A stretch of 64,000 bases of DNA from Reticulitermes speratus (lineage: Eukaryota; Arthropoda; Insecta; Blattodea; Rhinotermitidae), in the NCBI GenBank assembly GCA_021186555.1, contig JAJKFL010000005.1, forward strand, positions 43,395,635 to 43,459,634, in the 5' to 3' direction. Positions 21,624 through 32,734 of the stretch are shown here, one piece after another. The notes under the pieces were generated by a model. It had not been told where the DNA came from and ran no database searches. It was given only the letters and a program-made list of their open reading frames with translations. Numbering within the stretch: position 1 is the stretch's first letter; every line of letters starts with the position of its first letter. The translations under genes were made by a program, and so were the position numbers.

Positions 21624-23460
21624 CCTCGCTGCGGCTGGAGCTGAGCTGTGAAAAAAGTGCCTACTCGAGGGCGCGGGGACCCGTGTTGATCTGGACCCCA
21701 CCGTGGCGTTCCTTGCTGTAGCGATTGCCTGGGAAACACGTGAAGTGGCGCATGTGAGGGCATATTTCTTGCATTGCATTGGCAAGGGTAGCTATTGTCA
21801 TTACAGGGATTCATACAGTTAAATCGACATTGTGGCTTCCGAGTTCGTGGGTTTACGTTTCCAAGCTCTTAACTCCAGAGTGACCGCAAATACCGTGATG
21901 TCTGTTAGTACAAATTTTTCACGAGCATGCAAAAACTCACACAAGTCGAAGAGTGTTACACTTGCTTGAAATTATTAATTGTAGGACGAGAAATATTATT
22001 TTTACCTATAAAAACAGAGACTTCACTTTTGTCAGGTGGAGCTTGCGGCTCCCGTTAAGTTCATGCTGTAATAACTTATACTGAGTACGCGTACTTTAAA
22101 AGCAAATACACCACTAAATTACATCATTATATGAATTATATATTTGATTGTAGTTTAAATCAGGTCTGTACAGGTTTATTTCTTCTCGAAATTTGTTACC
22201 CGGTGGTTAGTAGCCTGTGTTTACACTGACCATAAGTATCGGTATATTCCGCCTGTACTGTGCGACATGTGTAAATCAGTGCGGTTAGTCCAGACGTGTG
22301 ATAACACGCTGCAATGCCGATTTTACTGATCAGAATAATTAGGGCTACATTGGCACCTACAGACACAGAAACGTAATTTTCTTGCGGACATGATCATTGT
22401 GCTGCAGTTCAATGCGATGTGTTTAACAGGTACAAAACACATCCTTAGTATTTCCACCACTAAGTTGCGTGTAAGAGGGGTGTAAAGCACTGCCATGTCT
22501 TGTAGTTGGGTTGTTGTTTTGGGGTTATGATAGGTTTATGCTAGTGTTACCATGGGGATACAAAGTATTCGTTTTATTTGTTACAATTGTATTTTTGTTA
22601 CGGGGCGTTTACCTCCTTTTTGCACGCACAGGGGTGACGATAATGTAAAATACAACTTTGCATATCGGTCGGTCTAGCTATAGGGCCGGTCTGTAAAAAT
22701 AATCCCCCCCCCCCTCTCGGTCTTTCACTCTCCCGGTATACAAACTTTGTGGTAATTTGTTCAAGGAGAACTGTGCGACTTTTACGAGGGCGGGGGGAGA
22801 GGAGGGAAAGCGAGGTCGTGAGTTATGTGACGCAATAATAACCACTGTGTAAAGTCTTATTTTTTTACGAAAACAATAACTACAACATGTTTTAAGAGTT
22901 GGTGTAGTCTTATGGTTTTCTCATTTTAACGACCATAGGGTGTTCAGAAGCAGCGTTTACTAAGAAGCGCGTGTTCTTCATTATTCATTTGTAGTATTCT
23001 GCGTATATTCAGCGCTAGCCGCCAAATAGTGCAGTGAGCAATTGCTGTGCAGTATGTACCTGATCTTACTACCTTCGTTATTAATACGAGGAACTAGAAA
23101 AGATGCATGCACAAACCGCAATAAATAAACCAATATTATTATAAACATTTTATCATATAGTGCAGAGTTATAATTAATTCAAGTTAAATCATTACAAGAT
23201 GGAAACGTTGTCCGTTTCGGTCTCCTGACTTCATATCCTAGTATATGGAATACAAATTTTGATAACACTGCTTCTCTGAGTGACAGTTCTTTTCAGATAG
23301 TAAAATGGATGTCAACAACGTTTTTTGAAAGCCTTGTTATTGAATTGTAAGGACGTTCATAAGCTGATGGTTGTCAGGCGACAGCAATGACGGCGTCACC
23401 TCTGTTGAAATGCGCATCAAGTTGAAAATGTAAATAGCATTAAATAAATGTATTTGTCAC
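21624..23460 (+). other. tj: Probable 3' UTR and flank of the Maf gene
   Basis: No coding frame and no transposon recognised. The sequence turns AT-rich after the stop. AATAAA occurs at 23120-23129 (overlapping pair) and at 23443-23448, the latter followed by TGTATTTGTCAC and a T/G-rich stretch, so it is the better poly(A) candidate. C and G runs occur at 22705-22714 and about 22790. The 3' end is inferred. Confidence 0.45.
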
Positions 23461-23740
23461 ATATTGCTATGAATTGATGTACTGTTCTGATCTGCAATGA
23501 CCGAACCAACCCAGAATGGTTTTGATTTGCGTAAATGGATGGCCGTAGTGTTCAGGCCTAATTATGGAAACACCCTTCTAACGAATAGCTATACAAAAGT
23601 GTACACGTGTCATTCAGATTTAATCTCATTTCATTGATTTATGGTTCGAATGTGGAGGGAAATGTTTGTGGTCTATTGTCTGAGTAAGGGACGTCATCTT
23701 AATGTGACCCATCCCGTTTTGTTAATTATATAAAAATAAA

Positions 23741-23946
23741 CATCCGTCTGACACAACATATATTTGTTATAGGGAATGCTAGTAATATCAGTCGCATTAT
23801 TTTGTTATTTCTAGTAAATATTTTATAACCTGACGATGGCTTAGGAGCCGAAATATCTAGCTGCTGTTTCTCTGTAACAAACATAGGAGCAGAAACATGT
23901 AATCGCTGGTTCTCTGCAACAAACGTGTTGTGTTCGACGGATACCA
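23741..23946. mobile_element. Foldback fragment with hammerhead-like core
   Basis: Arms ATCCGTCTGACACAACA (from 23742) and TGTTGTGTTCGACGGAT (ending about 23942) are inverted. Between them on the plus strand lie CTGACGA 23830-23836, an extra T, hairpin GGCT-TAGG-AGCC and GAAA (23850-23853). About 43 bases on, a second half-copy reads GGAGCAGAAACATGT, with ACATGT self-complementary. The two half-copies, each ending AACAAAC, are a local tandem duplication. No convincing target duplication. Confidence 0.6.
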
Positions 23947-24041
23947 CAAGAAATTTGTTACGATTTCCAGTTCCAGGGCCATGATTTTAATCCGATACCC
24001 TCTGAACATGATGAACCAATTCATCACCTACGCAGTGTCTT

Positions 24042-24208
24042 TAAGACAGAATTTCATTAATGACACGCGTAAGTGACGCAGTCTAGCGCTTGTTTCATAG
24101 TACGTTCGCAGCTAATCTTAAGCACAGAATTTTCATTATATGACGACGCGTAAGTGCTACGCTAGTCTAGGCCTGCTTGTTTCATAAGTACGGTCGCAGC
24201 ATAATTTA
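24042..24208 (+). repeat. Tandem dimer of about 80 bp
   Basis: Copy 1 (24042-24119) and copy 2 (24120-24208) share ACAGAATTTCATTA, GACGCGTAAGTG, CTAG.GCTTGTTTCATA and GTACG.TCGCAG in the same order, with small indels. Diverged direct duplication, function unknown. Confidence 0.8.
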
Positions 24209-24404
24209 AAACCCCTTTATTTATATTGCAACAATCGCAAAGTTTGTCTTCGGCAGTTAAGGACGAAGTAGCAGCCACGAAATTGTAAAATGTTTAAACG
24301 GTTGTATTCTGTTGACCAGAAATGTGCTGTATGCGTGCATTTGAAACAATTTAGCTCTTGGAGTTCGGAAAAGTTGGCATTTTCCGCCATATCTAAATTT
24401 TATT

Positions 24405-24475
24405 AGATTTTATTTATTATTATATTTATATATTATATATATTATATAATATATATTATTTTAGTAGATTTTATT
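24405..24475. repeat. AT-rich palindromic tract
   Basis: TATTATATATATTATATAAT-type sequence with internal self-complementarity. Confidence 0.8.
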
Positions 24476-25300
24476 TCAACCATCTGAAGCAGGAAGCTCA
24501 TTTTAATAGTACTTTTCAAACTCTGCTCCTACTTCAGTGACAATATAGGCCTGGAATGCATTACAACTTTAAATTACTGTTTATCCAGAGAATCATATGA
24601 AATCCGTGAAGAAGAAATCGGCGACCTACTGAGTTTTTAAAAGTTGGTCAGGGGTATATATACTGTATAACACCCCTAACATCGTTACCTAGAACAGTAG
24701 TGACTATGTTAGAGCATTCATCAGTACAAAAACTGATTTGAGTGTTAGGTCTGATGGTCAGTACAGCCATAAAATGTGGAAGCCAATATACAAGTACTAT
24801 GAACTGGACGTTTTCCAGATTCAGTTGTTCACGAAATACGAAAACATTTGAAGAAAGGATCGTGAACGTTAAATACGACCACGCTACATAAAACTTCGCG
24901 TATGAGTTGCTGGCCGTTAAGCTGGCCAAGAGATTCACCCAAAGTTTCAAAGCGTGTTTATAGGTGCTCGCCATGGAAACCTGCCTCACTCGACATGTAT
25001 TGATTTCTTTATCTTTCATTTGAATGTTATCCGGCTATGTACAAATTGGCCTTCAAGTCACTTTTTTTACTTGTATTCCCTACTAAATTTTGTGCACTAG
25101 TACATTTGTCATGTATCCCATGCGTGCTATATGACCCGCCCAATTATACTGCCTTGACTTCATCCCCATAATACGTTGTTTAAAATACATTCACAATTAG
25201 ATCACTTTCATTACCCGATACGTGTCATTTTTACAAATAAACAGGTCTACCAGCTTCTTGTCGACCTGCTCAGTAATATCGACACTAATTGACTACAGTT
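24476..25300. other. Unassigned sequence
   Basis: No gene recognised. The minus-strand open frame at 24648-25019 (123 codons) has no motif I know and ordinary composition. I leave it uncalled. Confidence 0.4.
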
Positions 25301-25301
25301 C

Positions 25302-25457
25302 GCTGATTAGCTTTGATTTCAGGCTTCCACCGCGATGTTGATGAGATCTGCGCTGTTCTGGGATATTACGCGGCGTCGTGTGGTAATTGTTTACCGTACG
25401 TTTCGGTCCCATCTTCACGGGTCAAGAGTCCGCAGCGCAGATCTCGGCTGATTAGCT
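25302..25457. mobile_element. Foldback element with 11-bp duplications
   Basis: GCTGATTAGCT repeats exactly at 25302-25312 and 25447-25457. Between them lie a 30-base tail (25313-25342), then GAGATCTGCGCTG (25343-25355) whose perfect inverse is at 25433-25445. The minus strand holds a reduced hammerhead-like motif: GTGAAGA, T, GGGACC, GAAACGT, with the hairpin loop deleted. Its inner sequence (GCGGCGTCGTGTGGTAATTG) matches the element at 58584-58706. Confidence 0.85.
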
Positions 25458-25599
25458 GATCATAGTACCCGAATAATGTGCGGTGTGTCCGGTATTGGCC
25501 AAACGACTGGCAACACACATTCGAATCCCGTTCTGTGCATATGTATGTAATACTGTCCGGTGGATGCAAGGCCTTGAGATGGTCCCCTGCAGTCTTAAC

Positions 25600-25720
25600 A
25601 AACGACTGAATAATTTATAGTGCAAGAACTTTATTCTCAACCGCAATAGACTATACAGAATTACATTTTTACCCAACAGTTTCGGCTCTGGAGCCATCAG
25701 CAGCGATCACATAAGAGGAT
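25600..25720 (-). other. Hammerhead-like motif, solitary
   Basis: On the minus strand (25703 to 25679): CTGCTGA, T, GGCTC-CA-GAGCC, GAAACTGTT. The hairpin is perfect, but the A of CTGANGA is C and the word after GAA is not palindromic, so this is a decayed relative. Confidence 0.5.
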
Positions 25721-25744
25721 TAATAAGATCACAACAGTAGACGA

Positions 25745-25895
25745 GTATAATGAAGTGGGATTGGGGGGGGGGGGGGTTAAATGCACTGGATTGATCTGGC
25801 TCAGGATAGGGACAGGTGGCGGGCTTCTGTAAATGCGGAATTTCTTGACTACCTGAGGACCTGTTAGCTTATCAAGAAGGGACTCCCCTCCATCG
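25745..25895 (+). mobile_element. LINE 3' fragment with G run
   Basis: Begins AAGTGGGATTGGGGG with a G run at 25764-25777, then GGATTGATCTGGCTCAGGAT, GGACAGGTGGCGGGCTTC and the 3' UTR word TAGCTTATCAAGAAGGGACT. A 5'-truncated copy with a small internal deletion. Confidence 0.8.
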
Positions 25896-26556
25896 TGTTA
25901 GACGATTACAATTTGACATGCTTTAGAAAAAGTAATAAGACATAACAGCCATACAATATGTATACCTTTAATTATACGCTTATAGACCTACATATATAAA
26001 TTTTTTACAGGCCTAAGTTCAGGCATATATGTGCGGATTCAATGTTCTAATACTTTTGATAAATTGTACACCTATAATGGTCTCTGTTACTTCTTAATCA
26101 GCTTACGCAATCCCTGGCGATGGACGTAGAGTCGAATCATATTGGGTAAATATATAAAATGTAAATAATTTTATATATTCAGTTGCATTTTTGAGGGTGT
26201 GTTCTTCATATAATAATGATGGCTGACGACGAAGACAAACTTTGGAAATCGATTCACTTAAGCCAAATACACATGTCTAATTTGTGACCAGCTAACAGGG
26301 GTAGATGGCTCTTGCAGGCCTAAGAAAAACACAGGGCCAGTGCCACTAACACTCAGCAAATAAGCAATGCGAGATTTATTATAAGGCAACATTGGCAGAG
26401 TACCTGACTGTTAGTGAATACCTATAACACACTTCACTGTATTAATTTCAGTACACTTATAACACCGAACATTTCACGCATCCCGAAAGGAAATTTGTTT
26501 GGCATAACACACTTCGCGTTCACGGATCGATTCCCTTGATTATCGCCAACACGTAT
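25896..26556. other. Unassigned AT-rich sequence
   Basis: No feature recognised. Confidence 0.45.
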
Positions 26557-26834
26557 AATTAGTTTTATTTTATTTTTTTCCCCAATGGCTCGACAGGCCC
26601 TTGGGGGGCCTAGGCCGCCTCATGTTTTGAGGCTTCACGACCACACAGTTTTTAGACGCACCACACTCGGTAGGACTCCTCTGGACGAGGGGCCAGCTCG
26701 TTGCAGAGACCTTTACCTGACAACACACAGCACCCACAAGAGTGACGGAATTCGAGCCCACAATCCCAGTAAGCGAGCGGCCGTAGACCCACGCCTTAGA
26801 CCGCGCGGCCACTGGGATCTGCAATTAGTTTTAT
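26557..26834 (-). mobile_element. SINE family A with 12-bp duplications
   Basis: AATTAGTTTTAT repeats at 26557-26568 and 26823-26834 around a 254-bp minus-strand family A copy. The head has CAGTGGCCGCGCGGTCTAAG and a damaged B box (GGGCTCGAATTCCG). The body has CTCGTCCAGAGGAGTCCTACCG, and it ends at CCATTGGGG and a T run (A tail). Confidence 0.92.
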
Positions 26835-28574
26835 ACTTAGATAAAATACAAATCACTGTCCAGAAAGCCACAAACAGCCCCTTTAACAAGGAGCTGCCGC
26901 GAGCATCGTTGGCTGAAAAATGAAAATTATGCGCGTTCTTCATGGCTGGTCGATTCTTTATCAACGCTGTTGGAACAGCAAACGTGTAGGCTTTAGGCTT
27001 ACGTCCAAATGAGAAGGGAAGGCTATAAATATCAAGTAAGTAAGAAATTGAAATGGGAGGTGGGATCATGGTTTATTTCAAGATATTGCAGTCCTTGCTT
27101 GGAGAAACAGGAAATCCCAGAATCGAACGTGGTATGAGCCTAACACAAGTCCCCACTGTTACGCATTCTTGTACGCCCGTATTATGATGTCTAATACAAA
27201 ATCAAAGTGACGCTCTTAAAGGAATCAAGAAACAGGCATGATAGTTTGACAGAGTAGTAGGCCAATGATCTTCACGTCCGGTGTTCGATTCTCTCCAAAG
27301 GAGATACTTATAGGGCACTTACCACTTCTGGACCGGTCACCCACCGTATATCCAACGGATTCAAAGGATGCAATTACCCGAAAACAAAGCTCACCACCTC
27401 CAATTGTGTTACTTTATTAGATGTACCTTCGCGCTCTACGCATTCATGGTGTAAGGTAACATCTTTATTTTAGAAACATTGCATTGGAGCGACTTCTAAT
27501 ATCGTGGTATTCCAACAGATCAGTGTTGAAGAGATACCGGGCATGTAAACACACTTGCAGCCTTTCTGCATCACCATATTAGGCTGTTTTCCCTCGGAAA
27601 GAAAGGAGAAGCTTCTATATATATCCATATGACTAACATATGATAACGTGTTGGCTATTCTAATATTACACGTGCAGGGTTTAATTCTGTACATAGTAGA
27701 TACTGATCGGCTACGTTAGTTGTATTTTCTAGCAAACAGCAGCACTTCTGTACACACGATTTGATAAGGTCACAGCAATGCAAAGTTCGTAACCTTCCCT
27801 GTGTTTATCGGTTATTTGATTCATTTAACAAATTTTTAAAAGGCAGAATTAAAGCAATTTCTCTGTTTTACCAAAGCATTGAATCAAATAAACAAGAATA
27901 ACATTTGTAATATTTAAAGATGTAAGAAAATACCGCAATTTAATAATCGTAACAGCATGTTAATAAATATCAAGGTCATTATATTTGCTTGTCCTAGAAG
28001 AGGATGATAATTTATTCGGAGAATCCATAACACCATACAGAGGAACACAGAAACTGTATTATACGACGGGAGGAGGCATATCTAGCACAGAAAACAGTAC
28101 CGAACTTGCTTATTGTCTGTGTTCATGGCTCATAACAAGGTTGCCCAACAAAACTTTAATACAAAGCTCCATAATAAATCCTTTAAAAATGTGGCAATAT
28201 TTAAATAATTTTTAAAAATATTTTGGAATACGAGTAACATAAAACTTACAGTCGCAATAAATAACTGTACATAAAATACAGAATCCTTGCCGCAATTCAG
28301 TTCAGAATCCTGGTCTTCTCATATACTATCTGAGAAAATAAACTCCGATATACCATATGCACAAAATTATTATTTTACTCGCTGCTTTACGTGTATATGG
28401 GATGTGAAACTTAGTCTGGGGAAGAACACAGATTTGACGATGTCTGTAGCAGTAGGCCTAACAGAGGGATTGAGAAACTTCATAAGGAGGATTTTTTTAA
28501 TTCGTACTTTTAATTAGACAGGTAATTACTATTACAACGAGATCAAGGATGAACAGATGCCGGACGTACAGCAG
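26835..28574. other. Unassigned sequence
   Basis: No gene or clear repeat across about 1.7 kb. GGTGTTCGATTCTCTCC near 27283 resembles a pol III B box, possibly a SINE relic. Confidence 0.4.
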
Positions 28575-28576
28575 GC

Positions 28577-28690
28577 ATGAGAAAGGTGGGTTGCGCTTCT
28601 AGAATTTTGGTTGGGAAAAACGTAAAGAAAAAGATGGCCCATCACTTGCGAGTCGTAGACGCAGATGGACGGATAATATTAAAATGCATA
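28577..28690 (+). pseudogene. LINE tail scrap
   Basis: TTGGTTGGGAAAAACGTAAAG, then CGCAGATGGACGGATAATATT and AAAATGCATAATTTTATCT, match the RILVGKPEGKR..DG.IILKC part of the LINE tail. It is broken off directly against a SINE C fragment. Confidence 0.65.
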
Positions 28691-28692
28691 AT

Positions 28693-28828
28693 TTTATCTG
28701 GTCGGGGCGTAAAAGTTGACCATTCACTTCCATCTAGTGACGAGGTTAAGAATGAGCGGAGCTATACCTCCGCTCATCCATATTCCTTCATGGCGTGCAC
28801 AGCGGCAAATTTACATTTACCTTATTGA
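28693..28828 (+). mobile_element. SINE family C 3' half
   Basis: GGTCGGGGCGTAAAAGTTGA, then TTAAGAATGAGCGGAGCTAT and TTCATGGCGTGCACAGCGGC. The head and first half are absent; the LINE scrap at 28577-28690 adjoins it. Confidence 0.75.
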
Positions 28829-29138
28829 ATCCATATTTCTTGGGTTCGGTGATGGTTAGAAAGACACACCGGCAGCTTTGAAAAACAATATAATACAGTT
28901 CCAGGCGCAACTGCTGGACGCTCGCTAAACGCCGAGGTGCCAGTACGTGTCATACTGCACCGAGTACTCGAAATGGCTACAGATCAAATTCCATCTATTG
29001 AAGATGATCCGTAGTTTACTCTGTTAATTCTACTGCTTATTTCATAATAACTCAGTCGTTAAATATGTAGTTAAAAGGATATTTGAAAGACTAATTTTGA
29101 AATAAAGGCCTACAGCTGCGGAAATAATAATGATTGTG
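28829..29138. other. Unassigned sequence
   Basis: No feature recognised. Confidence 0.4.
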
Positions 29139-29412
29139 AGTAATCGGTATAGCGACTAGGCTACAGGATGAGCGGTCCGGGGTTCGAATCCCGATAGGGA
29201 CAAACGATTTTACTCTTCTTCAAAACGCCCATACCTGCTCTGGGGCCCATCCAACTTCCTCTTCAGTGGGTACCGGGCTCCTTACCAAGAGGTAAAGCCA
29301 CTACAGCGTGATGTTAACTACACACCTCCATCAAGCGCCGATGTTACGAATGAGTGGAGCTATACCCCAACTCCCCTATACGCCTTTAATGCGTAGATAG
29401 GGACAACTTCAC
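29139..29412 (+). mobile_element. SINE family C, near full length
   Basis: tRNA-like head AATCGGTATAGCGACTAGGC with an intact B box GGGGTTCGAATCCCG (29180-29194), then the body: CTGGGGCCCATCC, TACCGGGCTCCTTACC, ACGAATGAGTGGAGCTATAC and a degraded 3' end. The head is one of the better-preserved in the window. Confidence 0.85.
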
Positions 29413-29823
29413 GTTTTCATAATGATACGAAAAGAGTGCAAAATTGAAGATATAAAGTAACTTGTATAATTTTCTTCCGCCCTTAGGTTCAAATTGCAGC
29501 TAGCAACTTTGTGCTGTTAGTAAACAGATCGGTGAAACAGTAATCGGACACGTTACCAGCTACCCTGACGTTATCAGCCTACCCAGCAAATGTGCAAGAC
29601 TAACTTTAAACGAGTCACGACCAATCCTTCGAAATTTCGCCCTACCAGTTCCTTTGAAGCTCAATGCCCTAGTTGAAACAATGAAAACAGTCACATGATA
29701 GCAAGGTGTAATTCGAACGGGTTTGCTAGAGGACCACACGCAACGAAAGAATCAAGGAGAGGTTACGACAATCGGATAGGCGCTCGCCAATAAAGAAATT
29801 CTCAGCCTATCAGAGCCCGAAGC

Positions 29824-30108
29824 CAGGACAGCTTAGTTAGCATAGTGATTACGCTGCAGGCTGGTTGTCCGAATAGTCGTGGTTCAGTTACCAGCAGGGG
29901 CAAGAAATCTTTTCTCCGAAGCGTCCGGACCAGCTCTGGAACGCACCAACCATCCTCGTCAATGGGTATCAGGGGTAAAGCGGCCGGGTCGTGAATCTGA
30001 CCACTCGCTTTCATCCAGTGCCGTGGTTAAGAATGAGTGGAGGTATACCTCAACTCCTCCAGATGCCTTCATGGAGTGCTTCGTCACCGTGTTCACAAGA
30101 ACCCGCCT
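29824..30108 (+). mobile_element. SINE family C copy
   Basis: Head TTAGTTAGCATAGTGATTAC with a decayed B box (GTGGTTCAGTTACC), body AGGGGTAAAGCGGCCGGGTC and TTAAGAATGAGTGGAGGTAT, ending near CTTCATGGAGTGCTTCGTC. Confidence 0.8.
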
Positions 30109-30139
30109 CTGGATTCTGTCTTGAGCCACTTTAATCCAA

Positions 30140-30412
30140 TTAACCTTTTAAAGCCGAACGGGTACTGTAGGTACCATCAGGTTTGACATTTAACAGTTTT
30201 ACCTTCTGCCTGCAGGGTGCATTTAAGTGTTTTGTATATATCTCAGAACAAACAGCGACTTTTGCCCTATACTACGTTAACTGATTGGTTTTTATGATCG
30301 ACATGGAGTGTTTACTGCGCGGTACGGCCCGGGTCTCTTAAATAAAACAGATTACGTTTCGTCCTTAAAGCGTCAATATCGTCACACACACCACACACAC
30401 ACACACACACTA
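30140..30412. repeat. Repeat family E copy and (AC)n
   Basis: 30140-30360 shares TACC.TCAGG, GTGTTTTGTATATATCTCAG and CGTTAACTGATTGGTTTTTA with 43375-43565. A CACACACACACACACACACA run follows at 30387-30410. Confidence 0.65.
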
Positions 30413-31214
30413 AGATCGAGAGATGGACATTAGCCAATTATGCCTGCTTTCTGTCAGTTTCTAGGCCAACTTCCTTACTATGTAGCATATAATGTGCCCC
30501 ACACTTTGCATGCTTTCCTTTGGGTATTTATAATTTTGATGAGGAAATAAAAAAATAAGCATATGTATACCAGAAACTGGTTATTTCCACGCAATTTCAA
30601 TTTTTACCTATTTTCTTGGACCCTTGCTAACGGCGTTTTCTAACCACAGACCTACGCCACTGCACCAGAAAATACATCAAGATGAATGGGTGCACATTAG
30701 TTTGTTGTTAAGTTCCCACAGTTGTATTCGTCTCGCTTTACGTCATCAGTGACTCGTTTTGGCTGCAATGTAACAACTCAACCCGCATTCCATCACGACT
30801 TGCACCTCGGTGTAAGAGCGACATACATCACAAGTGCGTTGTAAGTGGTGACAAACTTCAGGCGGCATCTATGTACGAGAGAAGCCTCATACAAATAACC
30901 GTGCCTTGGGCGGGGTTCGAACCCATAATAATTAAGTGCTGCACCGTTTAAGGCGTTTGTGTTAATAAACCGTTCTTACATTGGGACTGCGGGTTCTAGT
31001 CCTCGATATGTCAACTTAAATTAATAAATTGTCCTGTGTATTAAGCTTTGCGATAGGTCCATCTCCCATTGAAGTTTTAGCGAATGATTTTAACATTTAA
31101 CAGCTTAAATAAAACAGAAATCTTTACAGCCTTACATAATACTTCAAAATATGATTGATTAAAAGTAACATAAATTTACACAATCAGAATTTTAAATCTT
31201 TCCCAGTTCATATA
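30413..31214. other. Unassigned; SINE-like B box at 30912
   Basis: GGGCGGGGTTCGAACCCATA near 30909 looks like a pol III B box on both strands (nearly palindromic), with TTAAGCACTG-type sequence beside it. It may be a relic tRNA-headed SINE. No gene seen. Confidence 0.4.
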
Positions 31215-31584
31215 CTCTTGATCAGGGGTGCACAAACCCAGGGTGACAAAATTGTAATATTAGACATCCCCGTTGGTATGTAAATGCAAAAGTATATTTT
31301 ACTCTTATCAGTAGTACAGTCACAACCAACACACACACTTGCAACATGTGATCAGGCTACCGGTTTGAGCTGAAACCGGTAGCCTGATTACGTGTCGCAA
31401 GTGTATATGTTGATTGTGACTGTACTACTGATAAGAGTAAAATATACTTTTGACAGAATTTTGTACAGTGGCGTTAATATTTATAAGTCCTCAGTATGGA
31501 ACTTGCTTCACGTCGCCTTTCAGACCCCTATATTTTTGAGGTGGCTGCTAGATTTTTCGAAAGCTGTGAACCCCTGCTCCTGAT
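31215..31584 (-). mobile_element. hAT-like MITE carrying a nested insertion
   Basis: Terminal inverted repeats CAGGGGTGCACAAAC (31223-31237) and AGCTGTGAACCCCTG (31562-31576) lie between 8-bp flanks CTCTTGAT (31215-31222) and CTCCTGAT (31577-31584), 7 of 8 identical. The minus strand matches the MITEs at 60964-61129 and 61429-61576 (AAGTTCCATACTGAGGAC / AGGTTCCATATTGCGAAC; ACTGTACAAAATT). A foldback element fills 31254-31450. An 8-bp duplication and CAGGGG ends are typical of hAT non-autonomous elements. Confidence 0.85.
31244..31460. mobile_element. Foldback element nested in a hAT MITE
   Basis: TGACAAAATT (31244-31253) and TGACAGAATT (31451-31460) flank a 197-bp element with a 34-base tail (31254-31287), left arm 31288-31366, 6-base loop, and right arm 31373-31451. 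The inner plus-strand arm begins GAAACCGGTAGCC: GAA then the palindrome ACCGGT then A. The CTGANGA half is truncated away at the loop, so this copy would lack a complete ribozyme fold. Confidence 0.88.
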
Positions 31585-31589
31585 GGTCG

Positions 31590-31895
31590 TTAAATGAAGG
31601 GGTACCGATGAATTTTGACGAGTGAAACTGAGATGGGAGTCCTAGCAATTGTTGGGTTGGGAAACATGGAGGGAAGAGACTTCTTGGAAGATGTATGTGT
31701 AAATAAAAAAAAAACTAAAATGAATATAAAATGAGCGGGGTGTAGACTGAAATTATGGCTCAGAATAGCATTCAGTGACGGTCTATTTTAAAGACTGTAA
31801 TGAAATTGCGGGATTTATAAAGGTGCGAAACTTCTGCAGCAGGTGCAAGACTGTTCGCTTCTCAAAAAGGACTCTGCTATATGGACTTGGTTTCT
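31590..31895 (+). pseudogene. LINE tail remnant, strongly decayed
   Basis: TTGGGTTGGGAAACATGGAGG, then AATTATGGCTCAGAATAGCA and TTCGCTTCTCAAAAAGGACTC, keep LINE tail and 3' UTR order but no reading frame. Confidence 0.55.
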
Positions 31896-32465
31896 GCACT
31901 ATCTTATCCAACTGGTGAGTGAAGAATGTGTCTCTATATAGGCCTAAACAAATGGGAAATCTGGAAAACTATGGTCAGGAGTGAGCTCAAAAAGGCAAAA
32001 GTGGAAATTTTAAAAACGAAAGCATTTGGAGTATATCTTAGAAACAATGTTCTGACAATTTTCCAGTCCGGATGTACTAAAAGTAGGCTCCGTTGCACCG
32101 CCATATGAAACATTAATACTACCATAGACGTCCCACAGAATTGTGTTTACTGCCATCATCATGTAGGAGGTAGGGGTGGGTGTGCCAGATGTCAGAGCTG
32201 ACACATCATTACAATGACAGTTTAACCCTCAGCCAGAGTCACGTGACCTGTCTGTCATTCTGCCGCCTAAAACCACACAACTCATTATAAAGCTACGTAG
32301 AATAATGGCGGCTAATGTGGTGCTTCATCATGACGTGATATGCTGGAAAATTTGGTCTCAAAAATGAATTTCCATTCAAGAATTTGTAATAACAAGTTAA
32401 AATTGGCAATGCAGTACAAACACTTCATACGAACATCCCAGCAGGTATCTCATTTTAAACTTAAC
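31896..32465. other. Unassigned sequence
   Basis: No gene recognised. Overlapping short frames on both strands at 31926-32204 have no known motif. TAGGCCTA at 31939-31946. Confidence 0.4.
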
Positions 32466-32469
32466 AAAG

Positions 32470-32700
32470 GGGCGGAGATAAGGCAGTCACTATAGCGAAT
32501 CGCTACTGTGTGGACGGATCGGGGTTCGAACTCCGCTGGAGGCAAGAGATTTTCTTTCATCCTACCCGTCCCGACCGGCCTTGGGGCCCACCCAGCCTCC
32601 TCTAAAATGTGTACCGGGGCTCTTTCTCCTGGGTACAACGACCGGGGAGTGGAATTAGTATGCTGCAACATGTTGCTCCACAAGAAAGGGAATAGCTTGT
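32470..32700 (+). mobile_element. SINE family C copy
   Basis: Head AAGGCAGTCACTATAGCGAA with B box GGGGTTCGAACTCCGC (about 32520-32535), body CTTGGGGCCCACCCAGCCTC and TACCGGGGCTCTTTCTCC. The 3' part is lost after about 32650. Confidence 0.82.
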
Positions 32701-32734
32701 GAGCTTCTACTTGCAGTATTTACATTTACATCAC

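Noticed and set aside
20520-21814. Other frames across the Maf locus, including minus-strand ones up to 146 codons
   Set aside because: They are shadows of the GC-rich Maf coding region. Only the frame carrying the bZIP domain, and the +1 frame carrying the conserved N-terminal block, make biological sense.
24648-25019. 123-codon minus-strand frame
   Set aside because: No recognisable motif, no splice or promoter context, and length within chance expectation for 64 kb of AT-rich DNA on six frames.
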